Shown here in pieces: positions 7,598 to 16,539 of a stretch of DNA of 64,000 bases. Origin of the DNA: an uncultured Alphaproteobacteria bacterium. Lineage in GTDB: Bacteria > Pseudomonadota > Alphaproteobacteria > CAAGCB01 > CAG-977. The notes below the pieces were generated by a model that worked only from the letters and a program-made list of their open reading frames with translations, had not been told where the DNA came from and ran no database searches. The stretch covers positions 62,001 to 126,000 of the forward strand of contig CALXOZ010000003.1 in assembly GCA_944390195.1 (NCBI GenBank), given 5' to 3'. The translations under genes were made by a program, and so were the position numbers. Each line of letters begins with the position of its first letter. The stretch's first letter is position 1.

Positions 7598-9203
7598 AAT
7601 CCCTCCGCAAAGTAAAAGGTGCCGGAGACGCATTTTTTTTGGAACGGTAATTGAGGATCTTTTTTACAGCTTCTTCTTGCCGTTTTTTTAATAACGAGAT
7701 TCCTTGAGTGCTATAACCACCGTCTTCAACCTTTGAAAAAACGGTCTTCATCGTATTGTTGTTGTCCAGATAGTGGTTGATACCGAACCAGTGCGGTGAA
7801 GCTTTGGAAATAATATGACATCTATCTTTGTTTATTTGGACGGTTGACCCGTTATGGGGATAGGAATCCAGAGTTTTAAAACCGTTTTTTCCCGCCAGTT
7901 CATTGAGTTGATCCGCTTTTTCGGAAGAACAATGAATCGGAGCTATTGTTTTGGGACGGATATAATTGGCGATCTTTATAAAATCATCGGCTTGAGCGTG
8001 ACCGGATCCGTATATGTTAGGATTTTCTTTTCCTGTGACGACTTTTAATTTTGAAAAACGCTCGTCATTCAAAAGCAGATGGATTTTTTCATTGTTATCA
8101 TTGCTTGTCGGGGCAATAATAACGGCATCGTCAGTCATAGTGAATTTGCTATTCCCCCCTGTTAAGTGATTTACAAAAGGGGATGCGGGTTCACCATAAA
8201 GACCGGTTGTGATTGTGATGCACTTTTCCGGATCCAACTTGTCCGCTTCATCGGTGTTAGCACTGACAATTTTGATATCAGGACATTTTTTTTGTAAATC
8301 GTAACCGGACAGTTGTAATGCGAGAATGTTGCTTTCCATTGACGTGCCGCCATTGATAATAACGTTTTTACCGCTGGCTTGGGCGGCGCAGACAACCGAA
8401 GCCAACCGTTCCATGTGGGCGGCGGGAAGAACGGCAATAATTTGACGATCCTGATTTTCTGTAAACAGCTTTTTATAAGCGTCGAAAATTTCCGATTCGT
8501 ATAATGCATGTCCTTTTAAATGGGTCGCTGTCGCGTCAAATGTCATCAGATCTATATTTTCATCTTTGGCGATCTTTTGATAAGAGGAAATATCAATGCC
8601 TTTATCTAAAAAAGAAGTCTCATCGGCTTTTGTATCTCCGGAATGAAAAATGGAAGCTTCTTTGTTTGAAATTTTAAAACTAAAGCAACCGGGAATAGAA
8701 TGTGATGCGGGATAGGCTTGTACGGTTATATCACCGATTTTCACAACAGATCCGGCTTCCAATGTAACCATGTTCGGCCATAGCTTTTTATCAATATTTT
8801 TTTCAATCAAATCCTTTTTCAAAGCGTTTAAAGTGTATTGAGACGCATATATATCCGGTAAGCGGACACCCATTTGCAAATATTCGTAAATACCGGCTAT
8901 GTGGTCGGAATGGCAGTGGGTTAAAAAAATTGCTTGAGCTTCATGTTCCGGCGTTTTTTCGCCGGGGACGTTCAAGCAGTCGTCCAAAGCGGGGACGACT
9001 TTATCGTAGCGTCCTGTTGAAAAGGACTTCGGAACTTCGTGTTGTCCCATATCGACAATGATTGTCGTTGTCTGTTTTTCTTTTGTTTTTTCATCTTCGC
9101 TGATAGAAGTGAAGGTATGACAGCTTGCCCATATGTCATGAGCGTTATTCCCGCCTCGCGGCGTCCAAAACAAACCGGTCTTTGAATCATTTGTAAGTGA
9201 CAT
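7587..9203 (-). CDS. Divergent RNase-J-like metallo-beta-lactamase-fold protein
   Basis: A 538-residue MBL-fold hydrolase. The metal motif LTHCHSDHIAG is at residues 94-104, followed by a conserved His in YPASHSIPGC, Asp in FHSGDTKAD, a beta-CASP-like middle part with TTGLYGEPAS, and a C-terminal YGSGHAQADD plus TIAPIHCSSE. This order matches RNase J and beta-CASP nucleases, but the N-terminus (GLFWTPRGGNNAHDIW) and several inserts differ from standard RNase J. Likely an RNA-processing nuclease or an RNase J paralogue; substrate unknown. It is coupled to the downstream IscX-like gene by an 11-base overlap. Confidence 0.75.
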   Translation of the reverse strand: MSLTNDSKTGLFWTPRGGNNAHDIWASCHTFTSISEDEKTKEKQTTTIIVDMGQHEVPKSFSTGRYDKVVPALDDCLNVPGEKTPEHEAQAIFLTHCHSDHIAGIYEYLQMGVRLPDIYASQYTLNALKKDLIEKNIDKKLWPNMVTLEAGSVVKIGDITVQAYPASHSIPGCFSFKISNKEASIFHSGDTKADETSFLDKGIDISSYQKIAKDENIDLMTFDATATHLKGHALYESEIFDAYKKLFTENQDRQIIAVLPAAHMERLASVVCAAQASGKNVIINGGTSMESNILALQLSGYDLQKKCPDIKIVSANTDEADKLDPEKCITITTGLYGEPASPFVNHLTGGNSKFTMTDDAVIIAPTSNDNNEKIHLLLNDERFSKLKVVTGKENPNIYGSGHAQADDFIKIANYIRPKTIAPIHCSSEKADQLNELAGKNGFKTLDSYPHNGSTVQINKDRCHIISKASPHWFGINHYLDNNNTMKTVFSKVEDGGYSTQGISLLKKRQEEAVKKILNYRSKKNASPAPFTLRRDYGR

Positions 9204-9304
9204 GATATTTCCTAAAACTCTGAATGATTAAGTTCAGTATATGCAGAGTGGAAATTTTTTCAAGCTATTTTTTGTCTAAATCTGTCAAATTTTCAGGTGT
9301 TTTT

Positions 9305-10054
9305 TTAGTAAACAGTACTGTTTTGATTTATTTTTTTTCTCTTTGTTTGATACTCTTCCAACTTTTTTTTCCGCCATAAAGCGGCTTTTTTACGGTGTTC
9401 AGATTGGTTTTCCATACGAGTTTCTTTTTTTTCTTTACCCGAGAGGGCCTTGATTCTTTGAGGACTTTCCCCAGAAACGTCTTTTGTCTGCGATACTATG
9501 TCAGGTGTTGCGGGATTGCCATATTCTGACAAGCGTTTCCAAGCTTCTAACAGTTTGTCTTCATATTTGAAAGCCTTGTGGGGCGTTTTTGAGTGATATT
9601 GTGTTGCGGCTTGTCCCCAAGAATTGGTTTCCTGATAATTCCGTTTTAAAAAACTGGCGGCGTAAGAGACGTTGTAAAATGGGTCTAAAGCGTCTTCCAC
9701 ATTATTAAAAGCTTCCGGATGGTACTTTAAATTGATTTGCATACAGCCGACATCAATATTTTCAATTCCTTGCTTTTGTAAATCCTTCACAGCTTGAACG
9801 GCTTGCTCTTTTGAGGGGTAAAAAACGCCTTTACCTTGTGCCGTAACCGTCCAAGGCCAAGGTATGCCTGTAGGGTATTCCTGAAAATGCCGTCCGCTTT
9901 CAACCAAAGCTATTGCGCTGAGCAGATTTGTTTGAATCTGATTTCGTTTTTCCTGACGAGCGGTCTGTTGGAAACATAAAAGTGCTTCATCGGCTTTTGC
10001 CGCCTGAAGCATGATTAAAACGATATCAAAGAAAAACAAAAAAAGGTATTTCAT
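9305..10054 (-). CDS. Lytic transglycosylase, SLT domain, exported
   Basis: Cleaves peptidoglycan glycan strands in the periplasm. Starting at the ATG at 10054 gives a hydrophobic N-terminal signal (MKYLFLFFFDIVLIMLQAAKA) and a 249-residue protein. The catalytic Glu is about residue 52 in SAIALVESGR; DVGCMQINLKYHP, an ALDPFYNVSYAA segment and the AATQYHS motif complete an SLT-type lysozyme fold like those of alphaproteobacterial and conjugation-associated transglycosylases. The C-terminal 60 residues are basic and low-complexity. It starts two bases after the upstream gene's stop with no clear ribosome-binding site, suggesting coupling. Confidence 0.85.
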   Translation of the reverse strand: MKYLFLFFFDIVLIMLQAAKADEALLCFQQTARQEKRNQIQTNLLSAIALVESGRHFQEYPTGIPWPWTVTAQGKGVFYPSKEQAVQAVKDLQKQGIENIDVGCMQINLKYHPEAFNNVEDALDPFYNVSYAASFLKRNYQETNSWGQAATQYHSKTPHKAFKYEDKLLEAWKRLSEYGNPATPDIVSQTKDVSGESPQRIKALSGKEKKETRMENQSEHRKKAALWRKKKLEEYQTKRKKINQNSTVY

Positions 10055-10056
10055 GT

Positions 10057-10920
10057 CTATAACGGTATTGACGGAAGTTTTGTTAACAGATGTTCCATCA
10101 ACAAAGACAGATTGAACCACAAAGTGTTAAAATTTGATGACGGAGCATGTTGTTTCGCATCCCAATATAAATGCCGCCCGATTTCCATTTGTATAACATG
10201 ACTGTGGCTTTCTGGGCGTCCGTAATACAAAGTGGTATATGCTCCGCTGTAAGGGAGATTCAGAGTAACAAAATACCCCATTTCTTGTAATAAGTTCATA
10301 ATTGTTCTGGTAATTTCGCCGCAACAGCTGTGATTATCGCTTGTTCCTAAAACGAAATCCGGCATTTTTCCTTTTATAAAGCGATTCGCTGGCAGCAAAG
10401 GCATTGAATGTAAATCCAGCAGCAACGATTTTCCATAAAAGTTCAAATTTTTCTTTATCAAGTTTTTCAACATGTTGTGATAGGGAAAGTGTATATCGGT
10501 CAGTCTTGATTGTTCGACGGCGAATCGTAGCTTTTCTTTATAAATAAGCTTATTGTCATTCAATTGTCGCGGGATGACGCCAAAACCGTTTTTTACCCAA
10601 GCTGATTCTGTTTTTGCTTGAGAGGGAATTTTGTCGGAAAACATTGTCGGATCTAATTCTAAAGGATGACGGTTCAAATCTATCCAAGCGCGTGCGTAAA
10701 CAGCTGATATCATTGTTAATCCCATTGCCGGAGCAAAAGAAAACAATTTATCGACACAAGCGTCTTCGTATTGTTGAAATTCTGACAGTTTCAAGTCGGT
10801 TAAATGAAAAAAGCGTTCAGGATAAAAAGTACCACTATGTGGGGAAGCTATAATAACTGGAGAGGAGGTTTTTCCTGATTTTTCCAATAGAAAAGGGGGA
10901 TAATTTTTTAATGGGGTCAA
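10057..10920 (-). CDS. N-formylglutamate amidohydrolase family protein
   Basis: The family removes formyl groups from N-formylglutamate (histidine degradation) or related amides. The 287 residues show VIIASPHSGTFYP near the N-terminus, ARAWIDLNRHPLELDP, LLLDLHSMP with metal-ligand candidates, DFVLGTSDNHSC and the C-terminal PYSGAYTT and IQMEIGRHLY segments, all typical. A TTG at 10920 is the only start because TAA lies three codons upstream in frame. No other hut genes are nearby, so a role in histidine catabolism is not supported by context. It forms a two-gene unit with the lytic transglycosylase. Confidence 0.88.
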   Translation of the reverse strand: MTPLKNYPPFLLEKSGKTSSPVIIASPHSGTFYPERFFHLTDLKLSEFQQYEDACVDKLFSFAPAMGLTMISAVYARAWIDLNRHPLELDPTMFSDKIPSQAKTESAWVKNGFGVIPRQLNDNKLIYKEKLRFAVEQSRLTDIHFPYHNMLKNLIKKNLNFYGKSLLLDLHSMPLLPANRFIKGKMPDFVLGTSDNHSCCGEITRTIMNLLQEMGYFVTLNLPYSGAYTTLYYGRPESHSHVIQMEIGRHLYWDAKQHAPSSNFNTLWFNLSLLMEHLLTKLPSIPL

Positions 10921-10946
10921 ATTTTTTTACTCTTTCATGTATTTTT

Positions 10947-10976
10947 TTGTTGCATTTTCCGAAAGAAAACTATAAA
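10947..10976 (+). promoter_or_regulatory. Possible promoter of tRNA-Val(GAC)
   Basis: TTGTTG (10947-10952) and TATAAA (10971-10976), 18 bases apart, about 36 bases upstream of the tRNA. Predicted by eye only. Confidence 0.4.
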
Positions 10977-11012
10977 AGCATAAATCATCTGGTTGCGATA
11001 AGCAACATGATT

Positions 11013-11087
<75 letters not shown>

Positions 11088-11134
11088 TTTAACCCCCCTG
11101 AAAATGTTAAAGTTTTCAGGGGTTAAATTTTTCT
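11088..11134 (+). terminator. Intrinsic terminator after tRNA-Val(GAC)
   Basis: Long stem TTAACCCC(C)CTGAAAA / TTTTCAGGGGTTAA followed by a T-run, directly after the tRNA. Confidence 0.85.
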
Positions 11135-11342
11135 AAAGCTTTCTTTTTCTCCTCAAAAGGTAGCAAATAAGTAACACGCAACGGGGCTTTTACAGGTCAA
11201 AAAAAATTTACATTGAATCAGTAAAAGCGGATAAAAAAAACAATTTGGCAAACCTGTTTTCAGAATCGGCGTCAAAAAACATTATTCAAAATCAATCAGA
11301 ACCAATTAAACGCAATAAAACGCAATTAATGGAAAACATAGA

Positions 11343-11590
11343 AAAAACAAATACTTGCAAGATATTTCATTCCGTCGGACAATAGTTCGGAAACTTTGAA
11401 GACAGGACTTTTCGATGACGGATAATTCAACGCGCAGCAAATCAAACTGTATTGCGATATTAAAGAGGCTTTGGACTGGATCGCGTTCGGGTTGTCGGCG
11501 GGTAAAAACAGAACGGATAGAATGCCTTTTGAAAGAAAATAACGCTTTGACCAAAAGACGTTTCGTTTTGCAAGTGATCTATTTGAATAA
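11343..11590 (+). pseudogene. Broken gene fragment, unknown family
   Basis: One frame reads ILARYFIPSDNSSETLKTG, an in-frame TAA, then FNAQQIKLYCDIKEALDWIA, FGLSAGKNRTDRMPFERK, a second TAA, and RFDQKTFRFASDLFE to a third. The composition is clearly protein-like on both sides of the stops, so this looks like a once-intact gene with point mutations. The EALDWIAFGL core is distinctive, but I cannot name the family. It lies just after tRNA-Val(GAC), a common type of insertion site. Confidence 0.5.
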
Positions 11591-11729
11591 ACTGTTCTGA
11601 ACTGCAATTATAATGGTTATAGAGGAGGGAGTGTTCCTTTCTTTTTTTGTTACCGTTTTTTATTGTTACGTTTGTTCTTTGTTTTATCACCTATGTTCTT
11701 GTCGTTCTGCCGTGCAATCTTGTTTTTAT

Positions 11730-12419
11730 ATGTTCGGGGACAAACTCGACTTAATGCCCCCGTTTTCTCATAACATTCCGGAACGCGTCATTCCACGATT
11801 GTATCTTCCGCTAGAACGTTTCTATAAATACACCGTCAAGGATTTGCCTTATTGCCCCGAACAAAGCGCCTACGCTTCTGAAATGCCTGAAAAATATTCT
11901 GAAATGCCTGAAAAATATCGTTCAAAATGGCGTGTCGAATTAAAAGACAAAACTTTTGAAAGCGAATACGCCGGCTTCACGCTTAGCCAAAAAAATGAAC
12001 TTCCATTTACCCGAAAAAGAAGATAACTATCGTACGATGACCGACAAAGAGAATATTTCGGCTGTTCATCCGCTTTGGAACGAAATCACTTTTTCATTAT
12101 TCGGCTGTTTTGTTCAAGGCTTGAGCCGCATTGAAATTCCGACCGATCGACTGCAAATCCTGTTTCCTCTGGCATTAACGCAAACGGAAAGCAAATCCTT
12201 TTCGGAAACGCTCGAAGATTTAAATTATGTTTCCCCATATATGTTGATAATAAAAGACGTGATTGAAGACTGAAAATCTCAAAAACAAACCAACCCGTCA
12301 AAAAGATCGTCGAACACGCCGTCATCGAATGCGGAAACAAAAGAAACCTTGAAATATCACAAAGATTTGCGGAATACATCGCACAAGTGATCCGCTTGCC
12401 GGTAAAAAAGAGTGGGTAA
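11730..12419 (+). pseudogene. Frameshifted gene, unknown family, after tRNA-Val
   Basis: Coding-like sequence runs through three frames: first LDLMPPFSHNIPERVIPRL through KWRVELKDKTFESEYAGFTL, then after a shift near 11990-12010 HLPEKEDNYRTMTDKENI through LEDLNYVSPYMLIIKDVIED (stop at 12273), then a third frame VKKIVEHAVIECGNKRNL ending at 12419. No single frame covers it. It probably belongs with the 11.34 kb fragment as remains of one mobile island. Function unknown. Confidence 0.5.
11877..11918 (+). repeat. 21-bp tandem duplication
   Basis: TCTGAAATGCCTGAAAAATA plus T occurs twice head to tail (11877-11897, 11898-11918), duplicating seven residues (SEMPEKY) inside the decayed gene without shifting the frame. 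Confidence 0.9.
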
Positions 12420-13111
12420 AGGAAAATTTTTTGTTACGTTTCCCCAATATCGGTTTGTTGCTTTCAATATATTGATTTTATTTGAAAAATGTTCTTTTAT
12501 TGTTTTTTTAATTTTTTTGAAAAACAGATGAAGTAATCTGTTGCTCCTTTCATAAAGTTACTGCTGTTTGAAAGGGAATAGATATAAAGTTGAACAGAAT
12601 TTATAAATATGGTTATTTGGGACGGAACCGGTTTTGAACTGATCAGATAATATTATTGCAGGATATTTGTGAAATCATGTCAACAGGATACGCTACTTTC
12701 CATTCAGCTGATTGAATATTTGCTCGTTAATGTTATTGGTATTGCTATTGTCAGAAAATAGAGCACCCGAAAAAAAAGTAGTCTTATTTGACTTAACGGA
12801 AATTTTCTCTACTTTTAAGTTTTGATGAGGAAGAATATTCCAAAGGCGATTTTTTCGAAAAAAATTTATTGAAAATATCATCATTAATAAGGTGAAAAAG
12901 AATCTGGTTTAGGTTTTCATCGAAAAAATAAATTTCAAAAACCGCTGGTATCGTAGTGTAAAAATAATAAATGCAGGTAAGCTATTTTCATCAAAAAAAA
13001 CGTCAAGCCAGCCATATTCATTGAAAAAATGTATGTATTAAAATGCAAAAAAATCTACTCTGAAAGAGCCAATCTGACTTTTAATCCATGAAATTGATGC
13101 GGTCTTCCGAT
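12420..13111. other. AT-rich intergenic stretch
   Basis: No supported gene. A 63-codon minus-strand frame (12693-12884) has no signature or good start. May contain further worn mobile-element sequence. Confidence 0.5.
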
Positions 13112-13154
13112 AAAAAAATTAAACAGGCAGTATGATTTTCATACCACCTGTTTT
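13112..13154 (-). terminator. Intrinsic terminator of the 402-residue barrel gene
   Basis: Minus-strand stem AACAGGTGGTATGA / TCATACTGCCTGTT (one mismatch) with a three-base loop, followed by TTAATTTTTTT. Confidence 0.85.
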
Positions 13155-13168
13155 CCTATAAAAGTACT

Positions 13169-14377
13169 TTAGAATAAAAAAGACAGTTCAGCACGGTAGG
13201 CTTTATAATTATCCCCGAACGTATAACTGGCTGTTACGTCCATTCCCGTAAAGAAGCCGTCACCGGAGAAATATCTTGTAAAGCTCAGACCTATTTCATC
13301 ATAGGCATCAATATACAAATCAGATCCTGTATAACGGGTATCATACCCGAAGACTGTCAAAGCCGTTTTTTCACTTAAATTCTGTTTAACGGAAACTCCG
13401 TTTTTAAAGACATTATTTTTTAGCCCGTATTCAATGTCATATCCCTTAACATCTAATGTATAGTCTTGAATATGACCGTACATATTCATAACTGTTAGCG
13501 AGGTTTTATCAGAAAGATCAAACCTGTAGTTACTGGTAACGGAAGCCATATATAAAATTCCGCCGGACAAAGAATCTTCGGAAGCCGTCGCACCGACACG
13601 ACCGGAAACCACTAACGACCATTTATCTTTATATAACGGGATTTGCAGGCTTACCCCCAGTTGGGCGGCATATGTTATCGAACCGTCCAGATCAATATAA
13701 GATAGCGGCATATCAATTCCCAATGCCCAGTTGTTATCAAACTTGAATGTGTATCCTAAGGGCAGGTTAATAGTTGTTGCCGTTCTTTCAATACCATCTT
13801 CACCGGTAATTTTATGTGTTCCTCCAGAAGGCGATAAAATGACAAATCCGCCTGATTGATTTGAGGTAACGGCTTGATTCGTAATGTTCAATGTCGGATT
13901 GGAAAAGGCAATATCGACCATTTGCGACATCAAAGATGACGGATTTCCGGCAACTGCATCATAAGGGGTGCTTGAGACACTTTCTTTTAAAATTTTTGTT
14001 AACAGATCATCTTGGTTTGATTTCAAATATTCTTTGAAAGCGTCAAAAGCTTCTTCCTGCGTTGCTCCGTAAAATAACAGGTTGTTAATCCCGATTGAAG
14101 GAACATCAAAAACAAGCTGTTGCAAGGAACCTAAGTTCCTGTACTTCAAATCCATACGGATGCCACGGAAATCCAAAAAAGCATCTGCATCAGCCGTTGT
14201 ATCATAACCGGCTAAAATCGTATTCAAAGTTCCGTTTTCAAATTGATCGAAAATATCCATAACGGATGTAAACCCTTGAGTTGTCGTGTTCGTTCCTTGG
14301 CTTAAAGTAATTGTAAACAAGTCCGCTTTGGCTGAAAACGGGATGAGCAAAAACAGAAAAACAAGAACTTTTTTCAT
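13169..14377 (-). CDS. Predicted outer-membrane beta-barrel protein, 402 residues
   Basis: Begins with a signal peptide (MKKVLVFLFLLIPFSAKA) and ends in a phenylalanine-terminated strand (AELSFLF), the usual BAM-recognised C-terminus. Residues 20 to about 170 look soluble and partly helical; from about 190 onward alternating hydrophobic strands of barrel type follow (for example TTINLPLGYTFKFDNNWALG and SLVVSGRVGATASEDSLSGG). This passenger-plus-barrel plan suggests a transporter or autotransporter-like surface protein, but no named family was recognised. It has its own terminator and lies next to a second barrel gene on the same strand. Confidence 0.75.
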   Translation of the reverse strand: MKKVLVFLFLLIPFSAKADLFTITLSQGTNTTTQGFTSVMDIFDQFENGTLNTILAGYDTTADADAFLDFRGIRMDLKYRNLGSLQQLVFDVPSIGINNLLFYGATQEEAFDAFKEYLKSNQDDLLTKILKESVSSTPYDAVAGNPSSLMSQMVDIAFSNPTLNITNQAVTSNQSGGFVILSPSGGTHKITGEDGIERTATTINLPLGYTFKFDNNWALGIDMPLSYIDLDGSITYAAQLGVSLQIPLYKDKWSLVVSGRVGATASEDSLSGGILYMASVTSNYRFDLSDKTSLTVMNMYGHIQDYTLDVKGYDIEYGLKNNVFKNGVSVKQNLSEKTALTVFGYDTRYTGSDLYIDAYDEIGLSFTRYFSGDGFFTGMDVTASYTFGDNYKAYRAELSFLF

Positions 14378-14498
14378 CGCAATATACCTTTATATAAACG
14401 GAAGATAACAAAAGTCATTAAACCATCTTTACAGTGCAGGAGATTGCTTTAAGACGTAGAAGTTTTAACTTTTTTCGTTATCTTCCTTTCTTTTGCAG

Positions 14499-14525
14499 AA
14501 AAAAAGACCTTAAGAAGAGAAGGGC
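14499..14525 (-). terminator. Probable terminator of the 201-residue barrel gene
   Basis: Minus-strand stem AAGCCCTT / AAGGTCTT with one mismatch, then seven T, 17 bases after the stop codon. Confidence 0.5.
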
Positions 14526-14541
14526 TTATAAGATTACATCG

Positions 14542-15147
14542 TTAAAAAGCAAAACGGACACCGATCGAAAGATCTGAAGAACGCACTTTTATACCGTCTA
14601 TTTTACCTAAGTAAGAATATTTATAGCCGACATCCAGTGAAATATCTTCGTTGATCCGGTAAGCTGTTCCCACTCCTGCTCCAAACGAAGCACGTAATTT
14701 ATGTTTATCATCCAAAGACAACCATGAAAGTCCGACCATTGCTCCGATATACGGTGTAAACGCTGAAGACGTTTTAAAGTCCCAATAAGCGTTAGCGCTG
14801 AATGTATTGATTAAAGCATCCACATCCATACCATCCGTATCAAATTCAAAAGAACGGTATGTCCAGTCAATGTCCGCACGAAAAGCCATGCTTTCCGAGC
14901 TTAAAAATGTTGTACCGACTGCGGCACTAAAGCCGGGGATATAAATATCTGCCGTTGCTCCATCACCTTTTGCATCGAAAAAGCCGAAAACCCAACTTGT
15001 TTTAACATAAGGATCCTGAAACGGATTTGTTTGTGTCGTTGTTGTTGTCGTTGTTGTTGTTGCTTTTTCCGCACCTGTTGCCATTGCCGTTGCCGAAAAA
15101 GAGGCAGTGATAATTATTGCTGTTAACAAGTATTTAAATAGTTTCAT
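14542..15147 (-). CDS. Small OmpA-like or Opa-like outer-membrane beta-barrel
   Basis: ATG at 15147 with an AGGAG ribosome-binding site gives 201 residues: a signal peptide (MKLFKYLLTAIIITASFSATAMA), a run of nine threonines encoded by ACA/ACG-type triplets, then an eight-strand-type porin barrel with FTPYIGAMVGLSWLSL, ASFGAGVGTAYRINEDISLD and VGYKYSY, and a C-terminal RFAF. The pattern is that of the outer membrane protein beta-barrel domain family. The frame extends upstream to 15183 but lacks a better start. Probably a surface-exposed structural or adhesion protein. Confidence 0.82.
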   Translation of the reverse strand: MKLFKYLLTAIIITASFSATAMATGAEKATTTTTTTTTQTNPFQDPYVKTSWVFGFFDAKGDGATADIYIPGFSAAVGTTFLSSESMAFRADIDWTYRSFEFDTDGMDVDALINTFSANAYWDFKTSSAFTPYIGAMVGLSWLSLDDKHKLRASFGAGVGTAYRINEDISLDVGYKYSYLGKIDGIKVRSSDLSIGVRFAF

Positions 15148-15786
15148 ATAATTTTCTCCTAGAAGTGAAAGCTTTCGAGTCAAAAACTTTCTAAAAAAAA
15201 TAGCTCTCGGGTCTTCTGTACGGGGGCTGTTTTTTTAGTCTGTATTTTTTGCGCCGGCTTTTGTGCCATTTTCATCTTTTTAATGATTTTTTTAGATGAA
15301 AATTTTTTCCAATTTAACCTCCGCATATTTACTATACACAAATGCATAATTAACACAAATAAAAATATAAAAATAAATGAACCTTGTCACTTTTATATCT
15401 GTATTTTTTTACTTCCTTGTTTTTCTTGGTTATGCAGATGATAAAAAAGATTTTTCACCAGATTTGAATTTCGTTGTAAGTTGTAAAATGATCTTCTTTA
15501 TTGATTGGACTTTGAAAAATTTTTACAATTTTAAGTTTTAATCGGAAGTTGAATCTTTCTATAGGATTCCAAGTAAGCAAATTTGCTGTTTATCAACATT
15601 TTTTATGGAAAAAAATCTTATATCCAAAAGCGACAACAAATAAATGATACACTTTTAAGAACTCTTAAAGCTTCTTGATTTTTATTCTGTTTTAAGCTGT
15701 AATAAAATAATCCGAAGGATTCTTAATCGGGTAAAAATATATTATTTTATAAAAGTGAAGCATATAATTTCTTTTAGGAGAAAAAA
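15148..15786. other. AT-rich divergent intergenic region
   Basis: About 640 bases separating the barrel gene from the next rightward gene. Presumably holds both promoters; no gene or repeat was recognised. Confidence 0.5.
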
Positions 15787-16098
15787 ATGGGTAGAAAAAA
15801 AGAAAATAAGAAAAGAAAAGAAAAATTACAAAAAATTCTTTTGGAATCTAATCTTCAGGAAATAAATAGTACTTCTTCTCTTTTATTGGTAATTTCTTCT
15901 TTACAAGAATTTTGTGATGATAATATTCTGGCTTTGAAACCTTTACTTGATGAAGATGAAGATAATGAACAAATAAAACAACGTATTATTCATTTCTGTA
16001 CGATTTCTGATATATTAGATAGCTTGGAACAATTGATTTCAATTGAAGAAATTGCAGAAGAAATTAATAAAGAAGAACAATCTTCTGATGAAGAATGA
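15787..16098 (+). CDS. Small highly charged protein of unknown function
   Basis: 103 residues behind an AGGAG ribosome-binding site. The first 20 residues are strongly basic (MGRKKENKKRKEKLQKILLE), the middle is helical with leucines (SSLLLVISSLQEFCDD), and the last third is strongly acidic (EEIAEEINKEEQSSDEE). No domain was recognised. It is flanked by a hairpin terminator at 16137 and lies next to phage tail genes, so it could be a phage-borne accessory gene. Good initiation signal and codon use support a real gene. Confidence 0.6.
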   Translation: MGRKKENKKRKEKLQKILLESNLQEINSTSSLLLVISSLQEFCDDNILALKPLLDEDEDNEQIKQRIIHFCTISDILDSLEQLISIEEIAEEINKEEQSSDEE

Positions 16099-16136
16099 TT
16101 TTTTTATGAATGCTTGATTCTATAAAGCTTTGAAAA

Positions 16137-16173
16137 AAAGAGAAACCGGATAATAAATGTCCGGTTTTCTCGT
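16137..16173. terminator. Hairpin terminator
   Basis: Stem GAGAAACCGGA / TCCGGTTTTCTC around an ATAATAAATG loop, with a T-run best placed for minus-strand transcription; probably also ends the 15.8 kb gene. Confidence 0.6.
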
Positions 16174-16499
16174 GGAATGAATTTCATGTAAAAGGAAAAG
16201 TGTGATTAAAAAAAATCAGTTCCTATGAAAAAGAAAAGTTCTTTTTATCAATCGGAAAACGATTAAAAAAAATCATAGCTAACAAATATTGCTAAAATAT
16301 AAAAAGACCTTAAAAATAAAAGGTATTTTTTCGATTTCCATATGATTATCATCTTCTAGTATTTAAAGGGATCTGTTAGTTCTAAAAGCTTCAGGATAAA
16401 AAAAATTGTATAAATGCTGGATAAATAAGTAAAATACTTCTTGACTTTTTTATAAAAATAATAACAATATGTGATATCCTTAGGGGATGTTAATTTCAT

Positions 16500-16528
16500 A
16501 AGCGGAAGTGAATACTTCCGCTTTTTTA
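16500..16528 (+). terminator. Terminator-like hairpin in the leader of the tail-fibre gene
   Basis: Stem AGCGGAAGT / ACTTCCGCT around GAAT, followed by six T, ending 12 bases before the tail-fibre ATG and just upstream of its ribosome-binding site. A TTGACT box lies at 16441. It either ends upstream transcription or acts as an attenuator. Confidence 0.65.
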
Positions 16529-16539
16529 TTGAGGAAATC

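Noticed and set aside
11613-12026. 137-codon frame taken as an intact membrane protein gene
   Set aside because: Its hydrophobic start comes from AT-rich DNA upstream, and the coding-like sequence continues in other frames, showing a broken gene.
15030-15065. Run of threonine triplets in the small barrel gene as a phase-variation switch
   Set aside because: The unit is three bases, so gain or loss would not shift the frame; at most it changes linker length.
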